Made by a program: the position numbers and the translations under genes
Notes under the pieces: generated by a model
Database searches by the model: none
Seen by the model: only the letters and a program-made list of their open reading frames with translations
Told to the model about the DNA's origin: nothing
Assembly: GCF_026262505.1 (NCBI RefSeq)
Contig: NC_067205.1
Location: forward strand, 23,469,585-23,533,584
DNA: 64,000 bases
DNA from: Trichomonas vaginalis G3
Taxonomy: Eukaryota; Parabasalia; Trichomonadida; Trichomonadidae
Direction: 5' to 3'
In this document: positions 1-12,000 of the stretch, piece by piece
How the letters are laid out: every line of letters begins with the position of its first letter
Position numbering within the stretch: position 1 is the stretch's first letter

Positions 1-237
1 AAGTTCATGCTTTCATTCACTTGGAATGCTCCAGTTGAATCATTAACAGAACCAGATCAATTCTTCCATTGATTAGGCGCTGACAGTGTTCATGGACCAA
101 TCATTAGATCACATGAATTCTGTGGAATGACACAAATCCCATCATTCCAGTGCAATGATGTCATCAAGAACCCACAGTACGATGAATGGATCAAGAGTTA
201 TGAAGAACACCTTACAAAGTACTTCGGAAAACAATAA
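1..237 (+). pseudogene. MdaB-like NADPH:quinone reductase (flavodoxin fold), 3' end, with in-frame TGA
   Basis: This is the C-terminal 78 codons of a flavodoxin-like NADPH:quinone oxidoreductase of the MdaB type. The family motif LSFTWNAP lies at codons 4-11, followed by EPDQFF, a conserved CND (codons 54-56) and the closing helix ending YFGKQ and TAA. These match the family in order and spacing from memory. Family members reduce quinones with an FMN or FAD cofactor in the cytosol. Frame 1 is open except for TGA at 70-72, where relatives usually have glycine, so a GGA-to-TGA change is the simplest reading. Trichomonads are not known to read TGA as sense. The 5' part is outside the window, so a decayed paralogue cannot be told from a single sequencing error. 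Confidence 0.6.
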
Positions 238-520
238 ACATGAAATAGTATTTTAATATAACCTCCGAAATCTTTTAAATTGTAACAAATGGCCTTTAGA
301 TTCATGAAATTGTTGGTTTGATAATATTATCTTTCGGAAGGACAATTAATTTAACTATCAAAATCAAAAAATCTCAAATTTAGAGGGAAAATTATCTAAT
401 GTTTTGTAAAAATGTTTAATGTTAAGATGTTCTGTTCTATAATTTACAATACAATTGCTTGTATGAACAAACAAGAAAATAAATCATGATATAGTTTAAA
501 CAAATAAATTAACGATAAGA

Positions 521-1507
521 TTAGTACGCAATCTTTTGATCTGGTCTTGGTGCAGGAGTTTGTGGTTTAACCAATAAAGGATTTGCAATCTTTCTGGATC
601 TGATAACAACTGGGGATTTGGAGATAATCCTTGACGTTGGCTGTAGGACTGTGTACGTGTTTGCCCTCTTCACTATAGGAACTGTAAGCTGAGGAGCAAC
701 AGCCACTGTTTTTGTTTTGATGTAGTTCAGCAAATCATCACAAGATGCTCTCTCTTCAGCATTATATGCTAAACTATTCTTCACAAGCCATCCAATAACT
801 CCTGTTGCTTTGATACACATTTTGATGGAATTATTCTTCACATCATGAATGAACTGTGAATAGCCTTGGAATTCAAATGGAAGGGCTAACATAGCCATGA
901 TGTGTATGGTTACTCCGTATGACCAAATATCTGCTTTTAATCCGTCATATGTTTTTCCCATAACAATTTCAGGAGCCATCAACGGCTGTGTTCCACAGCA
1001 TGTATTTAGTAGAGCTGATTTCTCTCTACAAAATCCAAAATCAATTATTTTTGGATGCATTTTCTCGTCAAACATAATGTTAGCCGGCTTGATATCTCTA
1101 TGGGCTATTCCACGTTTGTGCAAATAATTTATGCCTTCTAAAATTTCTGTTGCAATTCTGATCTGATCCGTCTGTCCAGTTCTTGTTTTGGTGTCAACAA
1201 ATGACTGCAAATCTCCATTTGGCAAGTATTCCATGATTATTAGTATTTCTTCTGGGGTGTAAATTATATCTTGGACTTTAACGATATTTGGATGATCAAA
1301 TCGTGTTATCATCCTCAATTCGTTTTCTATATACTGGATCAAAAAGCTATCTTCTGTTATTTTTCTTTTTATGATCTTGATTGCAACTTTTTCTTTTGTT
1401 TTCGTATTTATAGCTAAATAAACTTCAGCAAATCCTCCTGTACCTATAACTTTCATCAATGAATATTTACCAATTGTTCTTATTGGTTCCATCTTTTCTG
1501 TTTCCAT
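521..1507 (-). CDS. Serine/threonine protein kinase, CAMK-like
   Basis: A 328-residue protein made almost entirely of one kinase domain. Visible motifs are the glycine loop GTGGFAEV (22-29), the VAIK lysine K44, the alpha-C glutamate E63, the catalytic loop HRDIKPAN (136-143, with D138), DFG (156-158) and APE (178-180), so it should be active. The sub-family is inferred from the opening KYSLMKVIGTGGFAEVYLA and the D-I-W-S-Y-G-V block, which fit the large CAMK-like expansion of trichomonads. No transmembrane segment or extra domain is seen; the last ~60 residues are a basic, proline-containing tail. The start ATG at 1507 leaves a 13-residue leader before the domain. Substrate unknown. It is transcribed away from the long gene-free stretch that follows. 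Confidence 0.9.
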   Translation of the reverse strand: METEKMEPIRTIGKYSLMKVIGTGGFAEVYLAINTKTKEKVAIKIIKRKITEDSFLIQYIENELRMITRFDHPNIVKVQDIIYTPEEILIIMEYLPNGDLQSFVDTKTRTGQTDQIRIATEILEGINYLHKRGIAHRDIKPANIMFDEKMHPKIIDFGFCREKSALLNTCCGTQPLMAPEIVMGKTYDGLKADIWSYGVTIHIMAMLALPFEFQGYSQFIHDVKNNSIKMCIKATGVIGWLVKNSLAYNAEERASCDDLLNYIKTKTVAVAPQLTVPIVKRANTYTVLQPTSRIISKSPVVIRSRKIANPLLVKPQTPAPRPDQKIAY

Positions 1508-2201
1508 GGTTTGGCCGTAAACCCTTTTTTTGAAATGTCAAAAATTAAAAAAAATTGAATTCAAAAAAGGTGATTAACAATTAAGGGTGCACACGAGAGG
1601 ATCATGTAAACTTCAGAATTTAGAACCTTATTTTTAGGCATTATCTTGGCTACCTATTTAGGCTTGAAAAGCAAAAAATATCAAAAAATACAACTTGACT
1701 CCATTATGACCCTTTCATGGAGGTAGTTTTTATCCGCTAGTATTTTCCCTTTGAATCTTTTTACAATTCGAAATCAAATTCAAAACTCAATAGAAGAAAG
1801 GAAGAATCGACTTACTACGGTTGTAATACGAATAAATACATATATTTAATTATTTTTATTTACATAATAATTGTTTGAAGCTCATATTCCATCAAATTTT
1901 TAAATAAAAACATTAAAATGTTGAAAATGTTCATATATTTTAATAGGGTTTTAGCACTTTATTGAGGAATTACTACATACATAGTCGAACTGAACTTGAT
2001 ATTTTGAAATTTAAATTATTTATCAAAATTAAAATTTAACTTGAAATTTATAATTATTTAGTCATATTTTGCATAATTCTAAGTAGATTTTGTAAAAAAT
2101 CAAGAAAGAAAAATTTTAACGTGCTTTATTTTTTCTTTTTTATAATAATACATATTATTATATAATTAACATATTCATAATGTTTCACCCTTTCAAAAAT
2201 A

Positions 2202-2238
2202 TAATCCTCCTCCTCTCAAATAAACGTACATACGGGTG
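2202..2238. repeat. 37-bp direct repeat, copy 1
   Basis: This 37-bp run, beginning TAATCCTCCTCCTCTC and ending ACGTACATACGGGTG, recurs identically at 2,582-2,618. The sequence after each copy also keeps a weaker resemblance (AAATTTGAAATTT...), so the real unit may be a longer, diverged ~380-bp duplication. Confidence 0.85.
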
Positions 2239-2581
2239 GCCTCTTTTTTCAAAAAATTAAAATTTGAAATTTTGGGCTCAAATATTAGAGATTTTTTCAA
2301 CCTTCAACGATATATGTTGTCTATATCAGACCTCCTTTCTTTTTGATACTTAACATTGTTCCTAAATCTTAGCCGTTAAGGCTGTTCTGAAAATTTTTTT
2401 TTCGAAAAAATTCGAAAAAAATTCTTAAAATTCAAAAATCCCTTAATTCCTGAGGATTTTGGAAAAAAGTTTTTACATGAACATGTGTATATTATATGAA
2501 GTATATTGATAAGGTAAAAATCAAATTTTATTGCATATTCATCGAGAAAATAAACTAACGAATCCCTCAAAATTGAGAGGG

Positions 2582-2618
2582 TAATCCTCCTCCTCTCAAA
2601 TAAACGTACATACGGGTG
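2582..2618. repeat. 37-bp direct repeat, copy 2
   Basis: Identical to 2,202-2,238 and 380 bp downstream of it in the same orientation. The perfect core within diverged surroundings suggests either a recent gene-conversion tract or a conserved short motif. Confidence 0.85.
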
Positions 2619-5600
2619 CACTCTTAACCGTTGAATTGTTATAAATTGAAATTTGAGTCCGTGGCACTTTTATCCAAAATCATTCTAAATAAGCTGAACA
2701 CTTTGTTTTAGAAATGATAGAAAATACATTTAGCCACTAAATTTTTCAATCAGAGTGGTGTAAAAGGTTTTTTTTCACAAAATATAATTAATTCAAAATA
2801 AATCAGCCAATCTTGTTATATCTTCTGTTCAAGACTGGTTTGCAACAAATAATAATTATGGTGAAATTGATAAAGTGAAATTTTAAAGTAAAAAATACAG
2901 CGGAATTGCCTAAAATAATGATAGCAAAAATTAAAAAAAATTGAACAATTGTGTGAGAAATATTCTTTGTGAGCACGGTAAGAGTTTCTGCCAAGAGGTT
3001 TATTTCATTTGAATATCTTTTGATGAAGGTTTATAAGATTTTTTGCCTCCATCTTTGTTTATTAATTGGGAATTTACACATATGTGAATAAAAGAGTTTC
3101 AAAATTCACTAACAAAGTGTTAGGAAACGAAATAATCTGAAATACTATTGTAGAACTCTTGGTGCAATGTTATTATTCACTGTACAAAGAAACAATATTC
3201 AAAATAGACTTGGGTAGCGAAACTCAAACTTTTGAATGAATTTTTTACGGAGGGATTTTAAGCTTGAAATGCAAAGAGAAATGGATAATGAGAATGTATG
3301 AAAATAACCTATTTGTTCACTCTAAATTCTTAATTAATAAATGCATGATTCTCCATACAAATAGATTGAACATCAGTTCATATATGGACTGTTAAAACTG
3401 AAAAAAATAATAAACATTTTCATAAAAAAATAATTGAGAACTTTTGTTGGATTGGATTGATGATTCTCCTATGGGCTTCCTGAATTGAATACCTGGATGA
3501 TTAATAAATTTTACTATAATTAAACTTTGATAGCATATGTTTGTACTCTTCTGGACTCAATTCAGTGTTTGAATATGAAAAAATGTTAAACTAGGAAAAA
3601 GGGCTAAACTGGTCATAAACTGAATGAATAAACGAAACAATAGGAGAAAATGTCCAAAATAAATGAATCGAATGAGTTAGAGAGTTAATCTCACATTTTT
3701 ATCTAATTAATGATCAAATTTGATCGCATGTAATATTGATTGGAACTAGTAAATGAAAATGATATTATATCTAATACCGTTTATAATATTTATGGAAATA
3801 CGTTATTTTGTATGAAATAATTTTATAAGAATTGTGAAAAATGCAATCCATAATGTATATTATTAAATAATGGATAGAAGCTTCCTAAAAATTATTGTGA
3901 AGCTAAAGTGAATTGCATTCTAAGAATAGCTGATGCTCATCGAAATAGAATTGTTAAAGATATTTCATAAGATTCTTGAATACTTCAGAAATGGTTTATA
4001 GTTTGGTATGTAAGAATATTCTATATGGGTTAATGTAATCAATCATTTATTTACATCAAAATTTATAGTAATGCATGAATAGTACAAATAATTATGCTCT
4101 GTCAGTTGGATTAAAACAAATTATCTCAGTAATAGAAAGAGCAATCTCATATTCCAAGTATTGTGTAAGTAAAATATATTAAAATGATATTCATCAGCAT
4201 AAAAGTTGTGACAAATGAAAGAAAGTCCTTTAAATCTAATCAAAGTAATTGGTTGTCAGGAAGTTAAGGAAATAAACAACCAGCCAAATAGAAACAATTA
4301 ATAAATTCCAGTTTTAATAGATAGCGTGTATAAAGTTCTCGATAAGTAATTACGGCGAAATACAATAAAAGGAAATTGAAGAAGATTTGATAATTGAAAT
4401 GAGGAAATTAAGGAAAATACAAGAATTTTAAAGATATTTGTATTTGCTATTAATCTGGAATGCACGTTTTATGATAACCGTTAGGGAAAAAGCCAGAAGA
4501 ATAAAATAAAATTATGAAAAACAAGATCAATTGTCCCAAATGTTTGGAATTTCGGTGTGGTAGATCAGTGAGAGAGCAATGTGGTATCCATTTTATAAAA
4601 TCTTAAAATGTTGCCACAAAAAAAACAATGAGTCATGATTGGTGTGGAAAAAAAGTTCGGAGATCTTAAACGTATCATATTCCCTGCATGGTTTGGTATC
4701 TTCCGCCATGCGTTGTGCCAAACATATTGACACTTTCCAATAATTAATTTATGGTATGAGTCACAGAGTTAGATTATAAAAAGAAAGTAAATAATTGCAA
4801 TTAGAAATCATATATGTTGGAAATCAAATGTTGATGAGCAGAAACCTTTTACTCATCATAAAAGAGATAAATCACTAAAGATTTGTATACATTAAAATTT
4901 GATATTTGGTGCTCGAAAACTGTCTGATGGGACTCCTCCAAAATGAACCAATCTATCGCTGAGGACCAAATTAGATGATGTGGATGGTGTATTCTCTAAT
5001 TCTAACTTAGGAAGAATGGGAACAAAACGAATGACGACAACAACATGTCAAACATAGATTAAATATCTATGAATCAATAAAGTATACGTGCATTGAAGGT
5101 GATAACGATCACTTGAGGCTTATAACTCTTTGACTAAATTATGCAATAATTAAATATAATCATTTTTATATTTTTATACTGATAGTAATTAATATACTAT
5201 CCTGCTTAATAAATGGTATGATCAAATTTGTTTGAAAATTTAATTATGTATATGAAACTATGTCTTCTATATAAAAATCAAAATTTTCGGACGAACCTAG
5301 ATTGAACCTTTATGAAAATCTATCATTTTTGTTAATTGAGTTAATATGAATCTTTTACATATGTATATATAGCATTGATAGCTTATATAATCATGGTTTA
5401 TTCCATATTAACATATTTTTTCAGTTAAATTTGTTAATAATATCATGTAACAAATTAATTCAAGATTAGAATGTCTACAAAATGCTAACAAATAAGAACA
5501 AAATACGATTTCTCGACTTAAATTTTAATATGGAGTAGTTTTTCGTTTAAATCTAATTAAAAATGAATAAAAACTTATCTTGTACTATTTTCATTCAAAG

Positions 5601-6691
5601 ATTTTAATAATGTAAATCATGCATTTTCATAATTCAGTACAGTTCTTTTTAGAATTAAAGTTGATGAGGATGATATTTGTGATTTAAAATAATTTGTTAA
5701 TGTTCACCTTTTATTCATCACCTTGTGGTATGCCCTAAAGCAATAGCATTATCAATTCTGCTGAATTGATCAACTCAAAATTCCAAAAAAAATTCAAAAT
5801 TTCAAAAATGCAATTAAACAATTTAAATTTTCACATGAAAAAATCAATTTCGAAAAAAATTTGGAAAATCAAAGTATTTGATAATTAGTCAAATAATCAA
5901 TTTACATCGTTTTTACTCATAAAAAACAACTAATTTTTGATTTTGATATCATATTTGATAAATACTCATTCCAGAGTTGACGTAATGTATTAATTATTGT
6001 TAGAGATATTGCTTTCGCAGCAAAATTCTTATTTCATGAAAGAAAAAAAAAATGATTTTATTCCAACAAAAACAAGTAAACAAATGAATGGAAACGTACT
6101 ATATTTTCATAAATGTAGTAATCAGCGTGTCGGCTTTTGTTTATCATGTTCGAGTCAAAATGTATTAACTTGTAATAAGAAATATTCGAAGATTATATGA
6201 AGTATTGAGCATTCTTTGTAGAAATATTTGTAATTCATTACTAACATATATAATAAAGTTGTTTTTTTTTCCTTATTGCAATAATTTTGTCTGATTTTAA
6301 TAACTTTCATGTATACGAGTTGTGTGAATATGCATCATAATATGCGTAAATATACTTATTTGCGACGAATAATGTGGTTGCATAATGGAGGTGCTAAATT
6401 TTGATTTTTAATATGGGGCTTTGGTATGTATAATCATGTTCTTATCTCAACGTAGGAGTATTGGTGCAATATGATTAAAATTTACGAGGTTGATCTTAAA
6501 TTGAATAATTCTGGAGTATAAATCACAATGCAGCTAATTCTATGTTAAAGATAGATACAGATTGTAGTAATCAATTAGGGAGTACAAATTCATTCTTTCA
6601 TTTCTGTCGTATTGAGCAGAAAGGAAGAGATCATAACCCTAGGAAAAAAAGCCCAAATTTGTCACTTTTCATAGTACGTTAAACTCAATTC

Positions 6692-6709
6692 GCTCGGCGA
6701 ATGCCGAGC
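6692..6709. repeat. Small GC-rich hairpin
   Basis: A perfect 7-bp stem, GCTCGGC and GCCGAGC, with a 4-base GAAT loop. It is much richer in GC than its surroundings. No gene ends beside it, so no terminator role can be assigned. Confidence 0.6.
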
Positions 6710-7144
6710 ACACGTACTCATCATTCAACATAATATTCTCATTCTTTGGTTATTATAGTGCCAGACAACACAAGATTTCAAAGAATTATTTGAGTTTTCA
6801 TTTAATCTTAATCCGATTTTAGATTTATCGAGAACTCCATCATCACAATCACATACTTCAGTGCGGTAACTACAATTATCCATATACAGAAGGAAGTTCT
6901 TTTCGAACAACTCATTTGGAGTCTGTTTTGGAAAGAACTTCTTTCTGTCCGACTTAATTTCATAGTTCCTGATCAACCAAAAGACAGAAACCACACACTA
7001 TCTACTTAGGAAAGGAGTTCTTTCTAAATCTTCCTTAAATTGAGATTTTACGAGAGATAACCCTTCTATTGCACTTAAAAATGAACATTTTGATATCTTT
7101 AGTATCACACATGGTCATATATAGTATTTCATCTACATGAATAC

Positions 7145-7193
7145 ATTCATCTTTCGAAGTCTCTCATTAAATGGGAGGCTTCGAAAGATGAAT
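7145..7193. repeat. 15-bp perfect inverted repeat
   Basis: ATTCATCTTTCGAAG at 7,145-7,159 is matched by its exact reverse complement at 7,179-7,193 across a 19-base spacer that is itself partly self-complementary. No gene is adjacent. It could be a very small inverted-repeat element or a chance hairpin. Confidence 0.6.
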
Positions 7194-9073
7194 CGTTTTA
7201 TTCATACAACTTTAAATCTCGAACACATTTAGAGAGTGAGTATATCATTTTATTCTTGTTTTGAGTTTATTCTGATTCAAAATTGCAGTGAAAACAGAAG
7301 TTCACACATCATATCTGAATGTGAGCTCATCTATACTTATACGATCTCAATACCTCCACTCTAAGCATAAGAGGTGAAGTTATATAAAAATTATCAGATG
7401 CGTTGAAGTCTCAAAAGTATTGCCTGAATGCTTGTTTCATATTTGTCCAAGTAGTTTCAATGAATAAATGTATTGTTTTTTATAATTTCGATTTATTTTT
7501 AGAAAATATTCAATATAAACCTTTATTGTGTTATTTACATCTCATAAATTCTCTGTCTAAATCATATAAAAGCGCGTTTTACCCCTATGAATCAAGAAAT
7601 TCATTCAATATTCATGGTATATTTATTAAATTTATACGATTTACTAATAATCAATATTATATCCTCATAAATAGCAATATATTTTGGTAATCTATGATAA
7701 TCATATACAATATTTGAAATCAAATTTTCATTAGTTTAGGTTCCTTGTTAATAGTAAACCATTATATTTATTACTAATAATAAAATCTATGTGTCGTATT
7801 GAAATTCAATAAAATTACTTATTCGGTCCAAAAAAACAAATTAGATAAAATTTTCCTTTTTTTATGTAATTTTTGTTTTTCATTTTTCTCAAGATCCTAA
7901 GTTATGTTCTAACTTTTGACATCATATCCTATCATGCTAGGCTATATATTATAGCATATCCAAAAGGCAAGGAAATCTATCAGAGAAGCCTTTTTGACCT
8001 ATCGTTGCCCTACCTCTTGATTGGTCGGAGAAAAAATGAGGTTGTGAAAATAAATATGCTCTATTGATATCTGAGAATATGAATATGCAGAGAAACGAAA
8101 GACCAATTTTATTTTTTGAATGACGATGGTCAAAATGGAAAATTTCATTGGATTTGGAATAATGAAATCATTATAGAAGTATTAATTATGAAGGAGAAAT
8201 TTTTTCAAAAGAATCCAAAAGTGAACGGTTATATAATTATTAAATAAGTTAATAAATTTAATATAAAAATATGTGATTAGTAATTGTTAGGTAAATGTGA
8301 AGCGATAAAAGTGATGTGATAAATCGTAGCGTTTTTATCCTAAAGTTGATGCCACCATGTACTGAAAAGATTTGAACAGTTGAAGTGAAGAGAAATCATT
8401 CATCCTAAAACGATACAATCAATCAAAACGATGGATGTCAGTTTTAAAATATTTTTGATCGTAAGTTTTATCAGGTTTATGAGCATCAAATATCATAATA
8501 TTAAAAAATGTTGGGCCATAATTTGGATGATATTGAATAGTATCCTATTTGAATCCATTGAAAATATTCAGAAGTTTACACTGGATAAATGAACTCAATT
8601 TTTAGATTGAGAGAAACGATGACTAATTTGTGAGGTAATATATAAAATTGAATATCGTAGATATAAAATCCTAAATAACTTGATATTTAACATTGAAATA
8701 TGATTTTGCATTTATATTTAACATAAAAACATGAATTTAATTATAAAAGTTTAAATCTGAAATATTTAGTTTAAAAAACAATTTTATCGAAAACCATCTA
8801 TGTAGCAATCATGGCCCTTGAGAGTGTAATAATGCTACTCATCCGAAACCAGTGGATATTGATTTTTTGAGTTTTTCGAATTTTATATTAAACGATTTTT
8901 CAATGAAAACCTTGGATAATAAGAGCTATTGGTCTAATTAACGGTTCATATATCTTGATGATCGGGTTACCGTTCTAGATTTCCTTTTTTGAATAGGCAA
9001 ATTTTCACCAAAAACGACAAACGTAAATTTTGAAGGAAACCGCTCCACTATCATTCAATTTTTTAGGGCCATG

Positions 9074-9083
9074 TCACATCACA
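9074..9083 (+). promoter_or_regulatory. Initiator-like elements of PFOR
   Basis: Two overlapping-phase TCACA sequences (9,074-9,078 and 9,079-9,083) fit the trichomonad initiator TCA-Py-(T/A), with transcription expected at the A. They lie 11-20 bases before the ATG at 9,094, the usual spacing in T. vaginalis. Inferred from consensus only. Confidence 0.55.
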
Positions 9084-9093
9084 TTTTTCAAGA

Positions 9094-12000
9094 ATGCTTC
9101 GCAATTTCGGTAAGAGAGTTGCAGGAGATGGCAATACAGCCGCCTGCTCAGTTGCTTATCAACTTACTGAGACATCCTTCATCTACCCAATCACACCAGC
9201 TACAACAATGGGTGAATTAGTTGATGCATGGATCGCTCAAGGCCGTAAGAACATTTGGGGCAACCAAGTCAACCTTTCAATGCTTCAGTCCGAAGGTGGT
9301 GTTGCTGCTGCTGTTCACGGTGCCACAGTTATCGGTGCTCTTTGCACAACATTCACAGCTTCACAAGGTGCTCTTCTTATGATCCCAGAAATGTTCAAGA
9401 TCACAGGTGAGAACTGCCCAGCTGTTATCCACATCGCTTCTCGTTGCGTCGGTGTTTCTGCCCTTTCCATCTACAACGATCACACCGATGTCTACGCTTG
9501 CCGTGTTTCTGGCATGCCAATGCTTGCTTCCAACGGTGTCCAGGAAGCTCACGATATTGCTGCCGTCGCCCACCTTACAGCAATCAAGACAGGTCTCCCA
9601 TTCATGCACTTCTTCGATGGCTTCCGTACATCTCACGAAATCAACACATACGAAGAAATTCCAAACGAAGCCCTCTGGCCACTTATCGATCAGAAGGCTC
9701 TTGCCAAATATCGCGCTCGCTCCCTCAACCCAGAGCACCCAACACAGCGTGGTACAATTGGTGGCCCAGAATACGTATGGCAGATCCAGGAGAAGTTCCG
9801 CCGCCCATTCAAACAGCTTCCATATGAAGTCGAGAACATCATGAAGCAGCTCGGTGACAAGACAGGCCGTTACTACAAGCCATACCAGTATGTCGGCCCA
9901 CGTGACCCAGAGAACCTCATCGTCATGCTCGGCTCTGGCTGCGATTCCGTCGAGGAATACATCTGCGCTCACCCAGAAGCCAAGACAGGCCTCATCAAGG
10001 TCCACCTCTTCCGCCCATTCGGCATTGATCTCTTCCTCAAGCAGATCCCAGCTTCCGTCAAGAAGGTCGCCGTCATGGACAAGGTTGTCGACCCAACATC
10101 TGCTCGTGAACCACTTTACGAAGATGTCGCTTCCGCTCTCATGGGCCGCCGCAACGTCAAGCTCGTTGGTGGCCGCTACGGTATCTCATCTCGCGACTTC
10201 GCTCCAGTCCACGTCGAGGCCATCTGCAAGAACCTCAACCAGGACTATCCAAAAGATGACTTCACAGTCGGTCTCCACAACCCAGAGACAGCCATCCCAA
10301 TGGGCAAGCCATTCGACCACCTTCCAGATGGCACACGCCAGTGCATCTTCTGGGGCCTTGGCTCTGATGGTACAGTCGGTGCCAACAAGGAAGCCATCAA
10401 GCTCATCGTTACAAACACAAAGCTTTATGGTCAGGCTTACTTCGCATACGATGCCCACAAGTCCGGAGGTGTCACAACATCTCACCTTCGTTTCGGTCCA
10501 AAGCCAATCAACGCTCCATACTACGTCCAGAGCGCTGACTACATCGCTTGCCACTGCCCAGCCTACTTGACAAAGTTCGACATGATCAAGCCACTCAAGC
10601 AGGGCGGTATCTTCGTCATCAACTACCCAGCTTCCGCTGACCTCAACAAGGATCTCCCAGCTTCCGTTCGCAAGTCACTCGCTGAGAAGGATGCCAAGCT
10701 TTACACAATCGATGCTACACAAATCGCCATCGATCTTAAGCTTCCAGGTCGTATCAACATGCTTATGCAGACAGTCTTCTTCGGCCTTGCCAACGTTCTT
10801 CCAGCTGAAGAGTGCCTCGCCCTCCTCAAGAAGTCCATCGCCAAGACATACGCTCGTAAGGGTAAGGAAGTCATCCAAAAGAACTGGGAAATGGTCGACG
10901 AAGCTCTCAAGGGCCTCAAGGAGTTCAAGTACAACAAGGCTGAATGGCTCGCCGCCAAGGTTCCACCACCACCAAAGCACGAAGGCATCCGCCATCTTTG
11001 CGACATGGCCATCCTTCAGGAAGGTGAATCCGTCTCTGTCGATGAGATGGTCGACCTCGGCACAGTTCTAAACGGCACATCCCAATGGGAGAAGCGTGGT
11101 ATCGCTGTCGATGTTCCAAAGTGGGACGAGAAGAAGTGCATCCAGTGCAACACCTGCTCCATGGTCTGCCCACACGCTGTCATCCGTCCATTCTTGTTGA
11201 CAGATGAAGAGGCTAAGGGCATGGTCACACTCAAGGCCAAGGGCAAGGAGATCAAGGACTACAGATTCCGTATCCAGATCTCTCCACTCGACTGCACAGG
11301 CTGCGGCACATGCGTTACATCCTGCCCAACACAGGCTCTCTCAATGCAGTACCGCAATCCAAAGGTTGACGAGGAAGAAGGCAAGAACTGGGTCAAGTGC
11401 TTCGGCGCTCCAAACCGTGGACACCTCCTTCCACCAACAAACGTTCGCAACGTTCAGTTCCGCCAGCCACTCCTCGAATTCAACGGTGCCTGCGCAGGCT
11501 GCGGTGAAACAGCTATCTCCAAGCTCCTTACACAGCTCTACGGTGACCAGCTCTACCTTGCTAACGGTACAGGCTGCTCCCTCGTTTGGTCCGCTACATT
11601 CCCATGGAACCCATACACAGTCAACGAGCGTGGCCACGGTCCAGCCTTCGGCAACTCCCTCTTCGAAGATAACGCTGAATTCGGTTACGGTATCTTCAAG
11701 GCTGTCGAAGCCCGCCGTAACATCGCTAAGAAGCTCGTCCAGGACTGCTTAGAGAACAACGAGTTCAAGGGTGAACTTAAGGACATGATGCAAGAATTAC
11801 TCAAGGTTTGGGATGAGGAGAAGGCCTCTGCCGAACTCGTCTGGAAGATCCAGCCACTCCTTGCCAAGGTCCAGAACCCAACAGAGAAGATGTACGCCCT
11901 TCAGACACAGGCTGATGTCCTCGCCAAGAAGATCGTTTGGATCGTCGGTGGTGATGGCTGGGCTTACGATATTGGCTACGGTGGTCTCGATCACGTTCTT

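Larger units (their letters stand above)
1508..9093. other. 7.6 kb AT-rich intergenic region without a convincing gene
   Basis: I see no supportable gene here. The longer open frames (around 2,376-2,621 and 6,725-6,994 on minus; 5,997-6,200, 7,403-7,690 and 7,873-8,067 on plus) begin with GTG or TTG, have low-complexity products and no recognisable motif. Patches of less AT-rich sequence near 4,660-4,760, 4,925-5,000, 6,725-7,000 and 7,930-8,045 may be decayed coding DNA. The stretch also has a 37-bp direct repeat and two short hairpins, listed separately. Confidence 0.6.

Noticed and set aside
70-72. TGA at 70-72 as a recoded sense codon
   Set aside because: No selenocysteine-type site is expected here, relatives carry glycine, and trichomonads use the standard code.
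2376-2621. 81-codon minus-strand frame
   Set aside because: It opens with GTG, and its distinctive first part is the 37-bp direct repeat. The rest is low-complexity lysine and phenylalanine sequence.
6725-6994. 89-codon minus-strand frame
   Set aside because: It opens with GTG and has no recognised motif. Composition is slightly protein-like, so a decayed gene is possible, but not enough to call.
7403-8067. Two plus-strand frames of 95 and 64 codons
   Set aside because: Both open with TTG, lie in AT-rich DNA and show no domain, promoter-like element or conserved composition.
1508-9093. tRNA or other structured RNA genes in the gene-free region
   Set aside because: I found no cloverleaf with a GTTCRANYC T-loop and matching acceptor stem by eye. 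A covariance search would be needed to exclude them.
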